Source of the DNA: Nonomuraea roseoviolacea subsp. carminata
GTDB taxonomy: Bacteria; Actinomycetota; Actinomycetes; Streptosporangiales; Streptosporangiaceae
Assembly: GCF_024172185.1 (NCBI RefSeq)
Contig: NZ_JAMZEC010000001.1
Location: forward strand, 930,001-994,000
Direction: 5' to 3'
DNA length: 64,000 nucleotides
The notes under the pieces: model-generated
Database searches by the model: none
Seen by the model: only the letters and a program-made list of their open reading frames with translations
Told to the model about the DNA's origin: nothing
Program-made: the position numbers and the translations under genes
Shown here: one piece after another, positions 38,867 through 48,331 of the stretch
Layout: each line of letters starts with the position of its first letter
Numbering within the stretch: position 1 is the first letter of the stretch

Positions 38867-40231
38867 ATGGCCGTCTTTCGTCCGGGCGCCGCCCGCGCCG
38901 CGCGGGGCCTCGCGGTGTGGCTCGACGAGCGGCTGGGGTCGGGTCGGTGGCTGCGGCCCGCCCTGCGCAAGCCCTTCCCGGGCCACTGGTCCTTCCTGCT
39001 CGGGGAGCTGGCGCTGTACGCGTTCGCGCTGCTCGTGCTGACCGGGGCCTTCCTCACCCTGTTCTACGAGCCGTCCACCGGGGGCGCCTACCCGTCGGTG
39101 CGGGGGCTCAGCCTGGAGATCCGCGGCGGGCTGCTGGTGCGCGGGCTCCACCACTGGTCGGCGACCGTGTTCGTGCTGGCGATCGTGGCGCACCTGTGCC
39201 GGGTGTTCTTCACCGGCGCCTTCCGCCGGCCGCGGGAGGCCGCCTGGGTCCTCGGGGTGGTGATCTTCGGGCTGGTGCTGGCGGAGTCGTTCCTCGGGGT
39301 GTCGCTGCCGGCCGACCGGCTCGGCTTCACGGGGCTGCGGGAGGCGCAGGGGCTGCTGCTGTCGGTGCCGGTCGCGGGGGCGTACGTGTCGCGGCTGCTC
39401 TTCGGCGGCGACTTTCCCGGGGAGGTGGTGCCGCGGCTGTTCGTGGCGCACGTGCTGCTGGTGCCGGGAGTGCTGCTGGCCGCCGTGCCGCTGCACGCGC
39501 TCGTGCTGACGTGGCGGCAGGGGCACACCGAGCGGCGCCGCCCCGGCGCGCGGGAGGGGCGGGTGAGCGGCGGGCCGTTCTTCCCGTCCTTCGCGGCGCG
39601 GAACGCGGGGACGGCTCTGGCCACGGCGGCGGCGATCGCGCTGCTGGCAACGCTCTTCCCGGTCGGCGCCGGCTGGGCGGGGCACCACGGGCCGTACCAC
39701 CCGGGGGCGCCGCCGCCGTCGGCGCAGCCGTTCTGGTACGCGGGGGTGCTGGAGGGGGCGCTGCGGCTGGCGCCGCCGTGGGAGGTCACGGTGGGCCCGT
39801 ACACGCTGCCGGTCGGGCTGTGGCTGCCGCTGCTGGTCCCGGCGGCGTTCTTCGTGGCGCTGCTGGTGTACCCGTTCGCGGAGCGCCGGGTGACGGGCGA
39901 CCGGGGCGAGCACCACCTGCTGGACCGGCCCGCCCGGGCGCCCGGGCGCACGGCGCTGGGCGTGGCGGTGATCGTCTTCTTCGCGGTGCTGTGGGCGGGG
40001 ACGTGGGTGTCGGTGATCCCGCCGGACCCGTGGTCGCCGCAGCCGACGCTGGTGACGTCGGAGGGGATCTACCGGGGCATCGTGTACGGGCTGCGGGCGG
40101 CGGTGTTCGTGCTGCCGGTGGCGGCCTACGCCCTCACCCGAGTCTGGTGCCGCCGCCACGCCCGCCGTCACCCGGAGAGCCCCGCACCCGCTGCCGCCCC
40201 TGACGCCCCCGGCGCCGGCCCGCCTCCCTGA
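38867..40231 (+). CDS. Orphan cytochrome b (QcrB-like) membrane protein
   Basis: 454-residue integral membrane protein of the cytochrome b/b6 family. Heme-ligand His pairs are His95/His109 (GLHHWSATVFVLAIVAHL) and His195/His210 (VAHVLLVPGVLLAAVPLH); the second spacing of 15 is b6f-like. The quinol-site PEWY motif is altered to PFWY (AQPFWYAGVLEGALRL), losing the Glu. It is shorter than actinobacterial QcrB and no Rieske protein or cytochrome c gene is adjacent, so it is not the main bc1 subunit. AGGAGG lies 6 bases before the ATG. Possibly a stand-alone quinol or electron-transfer protein; function uncertain. Confidence 0.82.
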   Translation: MAVFRPGAARAARGLAVWLDERLGSGRWLRPALRKPFPGHWSFLLGELALYAFALLVLTGAFLTLFYEPSTGGAYPSVRGLSLEIRGGLLVRGLHHWSATVFVLAIVAHLCRVFFTGAFRRPREAAWVLGVVIFGLVLAESFLGVSLPADRLGFTGLREAQGLLLSVPVAGAYVSRLLFGGDFPGEVVPRLFVAHVLLVPGVLLAAVPLHALVLTWRQGHTERRRPGAREGRVSGGPFFPSFAARNAGTALATAAAIALLATLFPVGAGWAGHHGPYHPGAPPPSAQPFWYAGVLEGALRLAPPWEVTVGPYTLPVGLWLPLLVPAAFFVALLVYPFAERRVTGDRGEHHLLDRPARAPGRTALGVAVIVFFAVLWAGTWVSVIPPDPWSPQPTLVTSEGIYRGIVYGLRAAVFVLPVAAYALTRVWCRRHARRHPESPAPAAAPDAPGAGPPP

Positions 40232-40515
40232 GGGCCCTCCTCCGAGGCCGCCCGCGTTTGTGCACCCTCCTGCTCACGCCGACGGCTCTGAGATCAGGTC
40301 CGCCGAGCCCGCGGCGCTGAGACCTCGGCCACGTTTCCGAGTGCTCCGGCTCCCCCGCCGAGAGCGCGACAGACGGCGGAGACGGCGGCGGCCGGGGGCT
40401 CGGTGGGAGCCGCCCGGCCGCGTCGCGGAGAACCGCGTGTGGGTCGTCGCGTCGTGGAAAGTCGCGTGTCGGTCGGCGCGGTCGAGGAAGACCGCGCCTC
40501 ACCCGTTGCCGTGCC

Positions 40516-41901
<1,386 letters not shown>

Positions 41902-41993
41902 GTGGTTGGGTCTCTTTCCGGCTGGAGGTCGGCGAGGGGATGGATGAGCTCCCAGCTTAGGGGACGTGGCGGGCCCCTCGCGCGGGAGTGAGG

Positions 41994-42281
41994 TTACGCC
42001 CGCTCTTGGGTGTAGACGTCCTCGAACGCGCTGGGCTCGTGGACCATGAGGATCATCAGGGGATACATCGCCATCCGGGCGGCCGAGAGGGCCCGGCGGT
42101 AGAAGCCGGCGCCCTCCCACTCGCTGACCAGGGCCCACAGGTTGGGCTCGTCGACGGATCGGGCGAGCCGGCCGCGCAGGTAGCCGGGCTGGGTGGCGAG
42201 GGTGTCGAGGATGGCGTGGCCCTGCTTGACGAAGTCCTGGGACTGGGACTCGGGAACGGTGTAGCGCATGACGGCGAGCAC
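41994..42281 (-). CDS. Antibiotic-biosynthesis-monooxygenase (ABM) fold protein
   Basis: 95-residue small protein of the dimeric alpha-beta barrel ABM type: [20 protein letters not shown], then [20 protein letters not shown] and [12 protein letters not shown]. Such proteins are heme-degrading or polyketide monooxygenases, but many are of unknown role. The GTG at 42281 lacks a ribosome site; TAATCT is 6 bases upstream, so it is probably leaderless. Divergent from the next gene. Confidence 0.78.
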   Translation of the reverse strand: MLAVMRYTVPESQSQDFVKQGHAILDTLATQPGYLRGRLARSVDEPNLWALVSEWEGAGFYRRALSAARMAMYPLMILMVHEPSAFEDVYTQERA

Positions 42282-42340
42282 GTGACCAGATTAGAGGCGC
42301 TTGGACCCGCCGGAAGCGCCGACTGCCGTAGGCTCTGGCT

Positions 42341-42697
42341 GTGGCCCCGAACAGCAAGCGCCCGCTTCCCCAGGGGGAGCAGTTCTTCACGCCGGGCGCG
42401 ACCGGCCTGCGCAAGGCCGTCGAGCGGCGCAGCGCCGTGCCGATGACGTACCTGTTCACGCAGGTCCCCCGCTGGGTGGCGCCCGCCGCGCTGGTGATCC
42501 TGCTGCTGGCGGGGTTCGCGGTCGCCAACCCGCTGGGCGGCGTGGCCGTGCTGCCGGTGATCCTGTTCGTCGGCTGGCTGGCGTATCTGTCGTGGCCGTC
42601 GCTGGGGGCGGGCGGCAAGCTGCTGCGGGTGGTCGTGCTGACCTTCCTGGTGCTCCTGGTGGCGACCCGCTTCGGCGCCTTCCCGAACGGCCTCTGA
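42341..42697 (+). CDS. Small membrane protein (DUF6703-like)
   Basis: 118-residue protein. A basic N-terminus with [20 protein letters not shown] precedes three hydrophobic helices at about residues 46-62, 66-84 and 93-110. The pattern matches actinobacterial DUF6703 proteins as I recall them; the function is unknown. The start is GTG with no ribosome site; TAGGCT lies 6 bases upstream (42329-42334), consistent with leaderless initiation. Confidence 0.72.
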   Translation: MAPNSKRPLPQGEQFFTPGATGLRKAVERRSAVPMTYLFTQVPRWVAPAALVILLLAGFAVANPLGGVAVLPVILFVGWLAYLSWPSLGAGGKLLRVVVLTFLVLLVATRFGAFPNGL

Positions 42698-42908
42698 CAG
42701 CGCCTCGCGCCTCCCGGCCTCCGCCGCGCTCCCGGCACGTCGCCTCGGGCCCCGGCGACGGCTCCGCCGCCCCCGCCGGGGCGATCACGCGTGCCCGCGT
42801 ACCGACCCCCTGCATGCGGCACGCTGCCCACGCCCATGGGCGGCGCCCTCGCTCCTGTACGCCGTCCGGAATCCCCTTCCACGACGTGCCGCACGAACCC
42901 GGGAGATT

Positions 42909-42938
42909 TTGACAACCATTTTCATTTTGCCGCATACT
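42909..42938 (+). promoter_or_regulatory. znuA promoter with Zur box
   Basis: TTGACA at 42909-42914 and CATACT at 42933-42938 are spaced by 18 bases; the ATG follows 7 bases later, so the mRNA is likely leaderless. TGACAACCATTTTCA at 42910-42924 overlaps the -35; its complement TGAAAATGGTTGTCA matches 13 of 15 bases of the actinobacterial Zur consensus TGAAAATGATTTTCA. Zinc-bound Zur would block polymerase here. Confidence 0.75.
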
Positions 42939-42945
42939 GGCTCGC

Positions 42946-43881
42946 ATGATGTCGCGATTGTCCCGGTCGTACGCTGCCGGTCTGCTGGCCGGAGCCGCCC
43001 TCCTCACCTCCACCGCGTGCGGGGCCGGCTCGGCGGAGACCGGAGCCGGCGCGGGCGGCGGCAAACCCGCCGTGGTGGCGGCCTTCTACCCCCTCCAGTG
43101 GCTCAGCCAGCAGGTGGGCGGCCCCGACGCCGCCGTGAGCGTGCTGACCGCCCCCGGCGTCGAGCCGCACGACCTGGAGCTCGGCCCCCACCAGATGGCG
43201 GAGCTGGGCGAGGCGAGCCTGATCGTCTACATCAAGGGCGTGCAGCCGGCCGTGGACGACGCCGTCGACGCGGACAAGGCCTTCGACGCGGCCACCGCCG
43301 TCAAGACCCTCCCCGCCGGCCACGACGAGGCCGGCCACGAGGGCGAGGAGGCGGAGCACGACCACGAGGTCTCCTACGACCCCCACCTCTGGCTCGACCC
43401 CGCGCGCCTGGCCACGGTCGCCACCGGGCTCGGCGAGCGGATGGCCGCCGCCGACCCGGCGCACGCGCAGGGCTACAAGGACCGCGCCGCCGCGACGGCG
43501 GCCTCCCTCGGCGCGCTCGACAAGGAGTTCACGCAGGGCCTGGCCACCTGCCGCTCCCGTACCCTGGTGACGGCCCACGAGGCGTTCGGCTACCTGGCCG
43601 ACCGCTACCGGCTCAAGCAGGTCGGCATCACCCTCGCTCCCGAGGCCGAGCCCTCCCCCGCCCGCCTGGCCGAGGTCGCCGGGCTGGCCAAGAGTGAGAA
43701 GGTGACGACCGTGTTCACCGAGTCGCTGGTCAGCCCGAAGGTCGCGCAGGTGCTGGCCTCCGAGGTGGGGGCGAGGACGGCGGTGCTCGACCCGCTGGAG
43801 AGCAAGCCGTCCGGCGACTACCTGTCCGCGATGCGGGCCAACCTCACCACCCTGCGCACGGCCCTGGGATGCGGAGCATGA
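42946..43881 (+). CDS. znuA: Zinc ABC transporter substrate-binding lipoprotein
   Basis: 311-residue cluster A-I metal receptor. The signal peptide ends LLTSTAC, a lipobox. Expected zinc ligands are present: His in GVEPHDLEL, His in YDPHLWLDP, His in VTAHEAFGY and Glu/Asp near VFTESL. A His/Glu-rich loop (AGHDEAGHEGEEAEHDHE) between the first two ligands is typical of zinc rather than manganese receptors. Start of a tightly coupled operon under a Zur box. Its stop overlaps the next gene. Confidence 0.95.
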   Translation: MMSRLSRSYAAGLLAGAALLTSTACGAGSAETGAGAGGGKPAVVAAFYPLQWLSQQVGGPDAAVSVLTAPGVEPHDLELGPHQMAELGEASLIVYIKGVQPAVDDAVDADKAFDAATAVKTLPAGHDEAGHEGEEAEHDHEVSYDPHLWLDPARLATVATGLGERMAAADPAHAQGYKDRAAATAASLGALDKEFTQGLATCRSRTLVTAHEAFGYLADRYRLKQVGITLAPEAEPSPARLAEVAGLAKSEKVTTVFTESLVSPKVAQVLASEVGARTAVLDPLESKPSGDYLSAMRANLTTLRTALGCGA

Positions 43882-43883
43882 CC

Positions 43884-44804
43884 ATGAGCGAGACCGCCGG
43901 GAACACCACGGGCGAGAACGCCACGGGCGCGAACACCACAGCCGCCAACACCACGGGCGCCAGCACCACGGGCGCCAACACCACGGGCGCGAAGACCTCG
44001 GGCGAGACGGCCTTCTCCATGACCGGCGGGAAGGTCACCCTGGACCGGCGGCCGATCCTGCGGGGCGTGGACCTCACGATCCGCCCCGGCGAGGTGGTCG
44101 CGGTCATGGGCACCAACGGCTCCGGCAAGTCCACGCTGGTGCGGGCGCTGCTCGGCCTGATCCCGCTGTCCGGCGGCCAGACCCTCCTGTACGGCCGCCC
44201 GCCCGCCCGGTTCCGCGACTGGTGGCGCATCGGCTACGTGCCCCAGCGGCTCCAGGTCGGCGGCGGCGTGCCCGCCACGGTCCGCGAGGTGGTCGCCTCG
44301 GGACGGATCGCGCGGCAGCGCCGCCTGCGCCGGACCAGCGCGGCCGACCGGGCGGCCGTGGCCGACGCGCTGGAGGCCGTGGACCTGACCGCGCGGGCCG
44401 GCGACCCCGTGCAGCACCTGTCGGGCGGCCAGCAGCAGCGGGTGCTCATCGCCCGCGCGCTGGCCGGCGAGCCCGACACGTACGTCATGGACGAGCCCAC
44501 GGCGGGCGTCGACGCCGAGACGCAGCGCCTGCTGGCCGACACGCTCGCCACGCTGGTGCTGCAGGGACGCACGATCGTGCTCGTCGCCCACGAGCTGGGC
44601 CCGCTGGAGCCGCTGATCACCCGGGGCGTCGTGGTGCGCGACGGCCTGATCACCCACGACGGCGCGCCGCCCCGGCCGGAGGGCGAGTGCGCCCGCCCGG
44701 GACACGAGCACGTCCATCCGCACGCCCCGGACGAGCCCGGCGCGAGCGAGATCCTCGGGCGCGGCGCGGGCGCCGGGCCGCTGAACTGGCAGGGAGAGGC
44801 ATGA
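43884..44804 (+). CDS. znuC: Zinc ABC transporter ATP-binding protein with NTTG-repeat N-terminus
   Basis: 306-residue ATPase. Walker A is GTNGSGKST, the signature LSGGQQQRVLIARAL, Walker B YVMDEPTAGVD and the switch His VAHE. Ahead of the domain is a tract of seven 5-residue units (residues 6-40, consensus ANTTG), which no other ZnuC I know has. The C-terminus is His-rich (PGHEHVHPHAPDEPG), possibly metal-binding. The ATG at 43884 is preferred to those at 43869 and 43878 because GGAG lies 7 bases upstream of it. Overlaps znuB by 4 bases. Confidence 0.93.
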   Translation: MSETAGNTTGENATGANTTAANTTGASTTGANTTGAKTSGETAFSMTGGKVTLDRRPILRGVDLTIRPGEVVAVMGTNGSGKSTLVRALLGLIPLSGGQTLLYGRPPARFRDWWRIGYVPQRLQVGGGVPATVREVVASGRIARQRRLRRTSAADRAAVADALEAVDLTARAGDPVQHLSGGQQQRVLIARALAGEPDTYVMDEPTAGVDAETQRLLADTLATLVLQGRTIVLVAHELGPLEPLITRGVVVRDGLITHDGAPPRPEGECARPGHEHVHPHAPDEPGASEILGRGAGAGPLNWQGEA

Positions 44805-45676
44805 TCGAGCTGCTGCAGGCGCCGTTCTTCCAGCTCGCGCTGGTCGCGGCGCTGCTGGTGGGCCTGTGCGCGCCCGCCGTGGGCACGTTCATCGTGCAGC
44901 GGCGGCTCTCGCTGCTCGGCGACGGCATCGGGCACGTCGCGCTGACCGGCGTGGCGCTCGGGTTCCTCACGGACACCGAGCCGGTGCTGACGGCCGTCGT
45001 GGTGTCCGTCGCGGGCGCCGTCACCATCGAGCTGGTACGGGCACGCGGCCGGACGAGCGGCGACGTGGCCCTGGCCCTGCTGTTCTACGGCGGCATCGCC
45101 GGCGGCGTCATGCTCATGGGCATCGCGCCGGGCGGCGGCACCGCCAAGCTGAACTCCTACCTGTTCGGCGCCATCGCCAGCGTCACCACCGAGGACATCT
45201 GGGTCATCGGCGCGCTGGCGGTCGCGGTCGTCGCGGTGGTGGTGATCTTCGGCAGGGAGTTGTTCGTCCTGTGCCAGGACGAGGAGATGGCGCGGGCCAG
45301 CGGCCTGCCGGTGCGCTTCCTCAGCCTGGTGATCGCGATCACGGCGGCGCTGACCGTCGTCATCGCCATGCGCGTGGTCGGGCTGCTGCTCGTCAGCGCG
45401 CTCATGGTGATCCCGGTGGCCACGAGCCAGCAGCTCACCAGGGGCTTCCGGGCGACGATGGCGCTGGCCATGACGATCGGCGTGGTGGTCGCCGTGGGCG
45501 GCCTCCTGGCCTCCACGCTGTCGTCCCGGGTGCCGCCGGGCGCCGCGATCGTCCTTCTCGCGCTCGCCGGCTTCGTGCTGGCCCTCGGTGTCGGTAGATT
45601 CGTACGCCGAGGCCGTGTCCGGGAGCCGGGCATACACGGGGATCCTACGACGACGCCTGTCAGGGAGGCTGCTTGA
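44801..45676 (+). CDS. znuB: Zinc ABC transporter permease
   Basis: 291-residue ABC-3 type permease with about eight membrane helices (for example ALVAALLVGLCAPAVGTFIV, IAMRVVGLLLVSALMVIPVA). QRRLSLLGDGIGHVALTGVA is the family's conserved segment. Its TGA stop lies inside TTGAC at 45673-45677, the predicted right boundary of the TnpB element, so the element supplies or adjoins the stop codon and the native C-terminus may have been slightly different. Coupled to znuC by ATGA. Confidence 0.93.
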   Translation: MIELLQAPFFQLALVAALLVGLCAPAVGTFIVQRRLSLLGDGIGHVALTGVALGFLTDTEPVLTAVVVSVAGAVTIELVRARGRTSGDVALALLFYGGIAGGVMLMGIAPGGGTAKLNSYLFGAIASVTTEDIWVIGALAVAVVAVVVIFGRELFVLCQDEEMARASGLPVRFLSLVIAITAALTVVIAMRVVGLLLVSALMVIPVATSQQLTRGFRATMALAMTIGVVVAVGGLLASTLSSRVPPGAAIVLLALAGFVLALGVGRFVRRGRVREPGIHGDPTTTPVREAA

Positions 45677-46890
45677 CTTTCTCCCCATGCCTGGAGGCGA
45701 GGGATTCCCACCTTCGCAGGTCGGGGTTCCTGCTTCACCGGCGACCGCACCCGGGTGGACCCGGAGTGTCTGACGTCACCTCCGCAGGCAGTCACGGCAA
45801 GACCTGCCGCCAGGATGTTCTTCGCGGCGTTGAGGTCCCGGTCGTGCCGGGTGCCGCAGGACGGGCACTGCCACGTCCGGATGCCGAGCGGAAGCCGCTC
45901 AAGCAGGTGCCCGCAGGCCGAGCAGGTCTTGGAGCTGGGCAGCCAGCGGTCGACCACGACCAGGTGACGCCCGTACCTGGCCGCCTTGTAGGCGAGCATG
46001 CGGCGGAAGGCGCCCCATCCGCAGTCGGAGACGGCCTTGGCCAGTGTGCGGTTGCGGATCATGTTGGTCACGGCCAGGTCCTCGATCACGATCACGTCGT
46101 GGTCGCGGACCAGCCGCGTGCTGGTCTTGTGCAGGAAGTCCGTGCGGGACGCGCGTACCTTCCGGTGGGCGCGGGCGACCTTGGCCTTCGCCTTGCGGTG
46201 GTTGCTCGACCCCTTGACCTTGCGTGCTCGGCGGCGCTGGTAGCGGGCCAGGTTGCGCTCCCGCTTGGCCAGATGGCGCGGGTTGGGGATCTTGTCGCCG
46301 TCGGAGGTGACGGCGAAGTCCGTCACGCCGAGATCCACGGCGACCACGGTGCCCGCCGCCGCGAGCCGGTCGGGAACGGCGACATCGGCGGCGAAGGAGA
46401 CGTACCACCGTCCGCACGGGTCCCGGGAGACGGTCACCGTGGTCGGGTCGATGGACGCCGGGTGCACCTCGGGCCAGGACCAGACGAATGCCAGGGGCGC
46501 GTCCATCTTCGCGAGGAACAGTCGCCCGTCTCGGTAGCGGAACCCCGAGCGGGTGTATTCGGCCGACTGCCGTCCGGTTCGGGACTTGTAGCGCGGATGT
46601 CGGGCGCGTCCGGCGAAGAAGTTCGTGAACGCCGCCTGCTGGTGCCGGATCGCCTGCTGCAACGGCACCGACGACACCTCGTTCAGCCATGCCAGCTCGT
46701 CGGTGGCCTTCATCGCGGTGAGGTAGGCGTTCGCCTGGACAAAGCCGATCTTCGCCTGCTGGGTGCGGTATCGGTCGCGCCGCCAGGCCAGGGTGCGGTT
46801 CCAGACGACGCGTACGCACCCGAACGTGCGATTCAACGCACTGGCCTGCTCAGGCGTCGGGTACGCCCGGCACTTGTACGCCGTCCTCAC
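45157..46890 (-). CDS. tnpB: TnpB (IS200/IS605 OrfB) RNA-guided nuclease, frame open beyond element end
   Basis: Intact TnpB. N-terminal RTAYKCRAYPTPEQASALNR, RuvC Asp in VVAVDLGVTDFAV, Glu in IVIEDLAVTN, zinc ribbon CSACGHLL and CPSCGTRHD, and final RuvC Asp in RDLNAAKNI are all present. The GTG at 46890 is chosen because family members begin RTAYK. The element-encoded part ends at about 45678 (some 404 codons, normal TnpB length), near GIPRLQAWGE. The frame has no stop there and stays open antisense to znuB down to 45157, so a readthrough tail of about 173 residues is formally encoded; it is not homologous to anything and may be untranslated or harmless. No tnpA is present. Confidence 0.85.
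   Translation of the reverse strand: MRTAYKCRAYPTPEQASALNRTFGCVRVVWNRTLAWRRDRYRTQQAKIGFVQANAYLTAMKATDELAWLNEVSSVPLQQAIRHQQAAFTNFFAGRARHPRYKSRTGRQSAEYTRSGFRYRDGRLFLAKMDAPLAFVWSWPEVHPASIDPTTVTVSRDPCGRWYVSFAADVAVPDRLAAAGTVVAVDLGVTDFAVTSDGDKIPNPRHLAKRERNLARYQRRRARKVKGSSNHRKAKAKVARAHRKVRASRTDFLHKTSTRLVRDHDVIVIEDLAVTNMIRNRTLAKAVSDCGWGAFRRMLAYKAARYGRHLVVVDRWLPSSKTCSACGHLLERLPLGIRTWQCPSCGTRHDRDLNAAKNILAAGLAVTACGGDVRHSGSTRVRSPVKQEPRPAKVGIPRLQAWGESQAASLTGVVVGSPCMPGSRTRPRRTNLPTPRASTKPASARRTIAAPGGTRDDSVEARRPPTATTTPIVMASAIVARKPLVSCWLVATGITMSALTSSSPTTRMAMTTVSAAVIAITRLRKRTGRPLARAISSSWHRTNNSLPKITTTATTATASAPMTQMSSVVTLAMAPNR
45673..45850 (-). ncRNA. Predicted omega-RNA 3' region of tnpB
   Basis: In TnpB systems the guide RNA overlaps the 3' end of tnpB and ends at the element border, followed by the guide. 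The terminal hairpin and GTCAA end are visible; the upstream limit is arbitrary. The guide would start at 45672 and run to lower coordinates, reading GCAGCCTCCCTGACAGGCGT. Confidence 0.45.
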
Positions 46891-46945
46891 AGATCCATTC
46901 TGACGAATCACCCCCTCAGGAATCAGCCACTTCGCACGAAGCACG
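45673..46945 (-). mobile_element. IS200/IS605-type element carrying only tnpB
   Basis: Right end: on the minus strand the sequence ends with hairpin CCCTCGCCT-CC-AGGCATGGG followed by GGAGAAAGTCAA, the typical terminal hairpin plus TCAA end of actinobacterial elements of this group. That fixes one border at 45673. The left end, upstream of tnpB, is not certain; no target duplication is expected for this family. It separates znuB from zur, which are normally neighbours. Mobilisation would require a transposase encoded elsewhere. Confidence 0.65.
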
Positions 46946-47012
46946 TGCGTGGTGGTGCCCGGCCTTCCTGCCCAGGGCCCAAGCCCGGGGTCTCCAGCAC
47001 CAAGGAGTTTCG

Positions 47013-47402
47013 ATGAGCACGAGACGCGATGCCGTGCACGACACTCTTCGCCGAAGCGAGGGGTTCCGCAGCGCGCAGGACGTCTACGCCGAGATGCGCC
47101 AGCACGGCGCCAAGATCGGCCTGACCACGGTCTACCGCGCCCTGCAGGCGCTGGCCGACGGCGGTCAGGTCGACGTGCTGCGCACCGACGACGGCGAGTC
47201 CGTCTACCGCGCGTGCGCCAGCGGCGACCATCACCACCACCTGGTCTGCCGCCGCTGCGGTCACACCGTCGAAGTGGCCGGCCCGGCCGTGGAGCGCTGG
47301 GCGGAGGCGGTCGGCGGCGAGCACGGCTTCACCGAGATCACTCACACGGTCGAGGTCTTCGGCACCTGCGCGTCCTGCTCGGCCTCCGTGCGGGCCGGCT
47401 GA
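47013..47402 (+). CDS. zur: Zinc uptake regulator, Fur family
   Basis: 129-residue Fur-family repressor. Winged helix: RSAQDVYAEMRQHGAKIGLT then TVYRALQALADGG. Metal-binding HHHHLVCRRCGHTVEV and structural CASC pairs are present, with the shortened form typical of actinobacterial Zur. Position after znuACB supports zinc regulation. AAGGAG lies 5 bases before the ATG. The TnpB element now separates it from its probable original operon, so its expression may depend on a new promoter. The last 61 bases overlap the convergent EamA gene. Confidence 0.93.
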   Translation: MSTRRDAVHDTLRRSEGFRSAQDVYAEMRQHGAKIGLTTVYRALQALADGGQVDVLRTDDGESVYRACASGDHHHHLVCRRCGHTVEVAGPAVERWAEAVGGEHGFTEITHTVEVFGTCASCSASVRAG

Positions 47403-48259
47403 GCGCCGCGCGAGCCGTACAGGACACCGAGGACGATCACCGCGCAGCCGGCGAGCTGGAGCGGCGACGGGCGCTCGCCGAGCGTCAACGCCGACAGCGC
47501 CACGGTGGTCAGCGGCTGCACGAGCAGCAGCAGCGCGGTGAGCGCGGCCGGCTGCCTCGGCAGCGTGTACGTGATCAGCGACCAGCCGATCACCTGCGGC
47601 CCGAGCGCGAGCAGCAGCAGCCAGCCGTGCGCAGGCCAGGCCGGGACCAGGTCGGCGCCGCCGAAGACCGGGCTCAGCGCCGCGATGGCGAGGGCCGCCA
47701 CGGCCGTGGCGTGCGCGAGAGGCCCGGCGGCCCGCTCCGAGCCGCCCTTCATCAGCAGCAGGAAGCCGGCGTACGAGATCGAGGTGGCGGTGCCGGTCAG
47801 CGCGCCGAGCATCGGGTCTGAGCCGTAGGCGGCGCTGTCGAACAATCCCGAGATGAGCGCCACCCCCGCGAACACCACCGGGGTCGCAAGCATGAGCCGG
47901 CCCGAAGGCCGCTCCCGGAAGATCGCCCAGGCGGCGAACGCGACGATGAAGACCTGGAGGTTGCCGAGCACGGTGGCCAGGCCCGCGCCCACGTAGGCGA
48001 TGGTGTGGTGCCAGAACAGCAGGTCGAGGGCGAACAGCAGGCCGGCCGCCCACGCGATGCCGGTCGCCCGGCGCCCCAGCGGGCCGAGCCGGCGGCGTTC
48101 GCGCCAGGCCAGGACGGCCATGGGCGGCACCGCGTACGCGCACCGGAAGAAGGCCGAGGTGGCGGGTGAGACGTCGGCCAGCCTGACGAGGGGGGCGGAG
48201 GTCGAGATGATCAGCGCTCCGGCGATCGCGACGAGCACGATGCGGCGGTGTCCGCTCAC
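47342..48259 (-). CDS. EamA/DMT-family transporter
   Basis: 305-residue membrane protein with ten predicted helices in two EamA repeats, for instance IVLVAIAGALIISTSAPLVR and LATVLGNLQVFIVAFAAWAI. Metabolite or drug exporter by family; substrate unknown. The GTG at 48259 has a GGGGG ribosome site 7 bases upstream. A possible TAGTCT -10 lies about 20 bases upstream. The 3' end overlaps zur tail-to-tail by 61 bases, so the two mRNAs can pair. Confidence 0.88.
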   Translation of the reverse strand: MSGHRRIVLVAIAGALIISTSAPLVRLADVSPATSAFFRCAYAVPPMAVLAWRERRRLGPLGRRATGIAWAAGLLFALDLLFWHHTIAYVGAGLATVLGNLQVFIVAFAAWAIFRERPSGRLMLATPVVFAGVALISGLFDSAAYGSDPMLGALTGTATSISYAGFLLLMKGGSERAAGPLAHATAVAALAIAALSPVFGGADLVPAWPAHGWLLLLALGPQVIGWSLITYTLPRQPAALTALLLLVQPLTTVALSALTLGERPSPLQLAGCAVIVLGVLYGSRGAQPARTEAEQDAQVPKTSTV

Positions 48260-48331
48260 GTATGACCCCCGAACGCGCAGACTAGAGATACGCTGCGTCC
48301 ACGCTAGAATGGGCGCCAGACAGGAGTCAAC

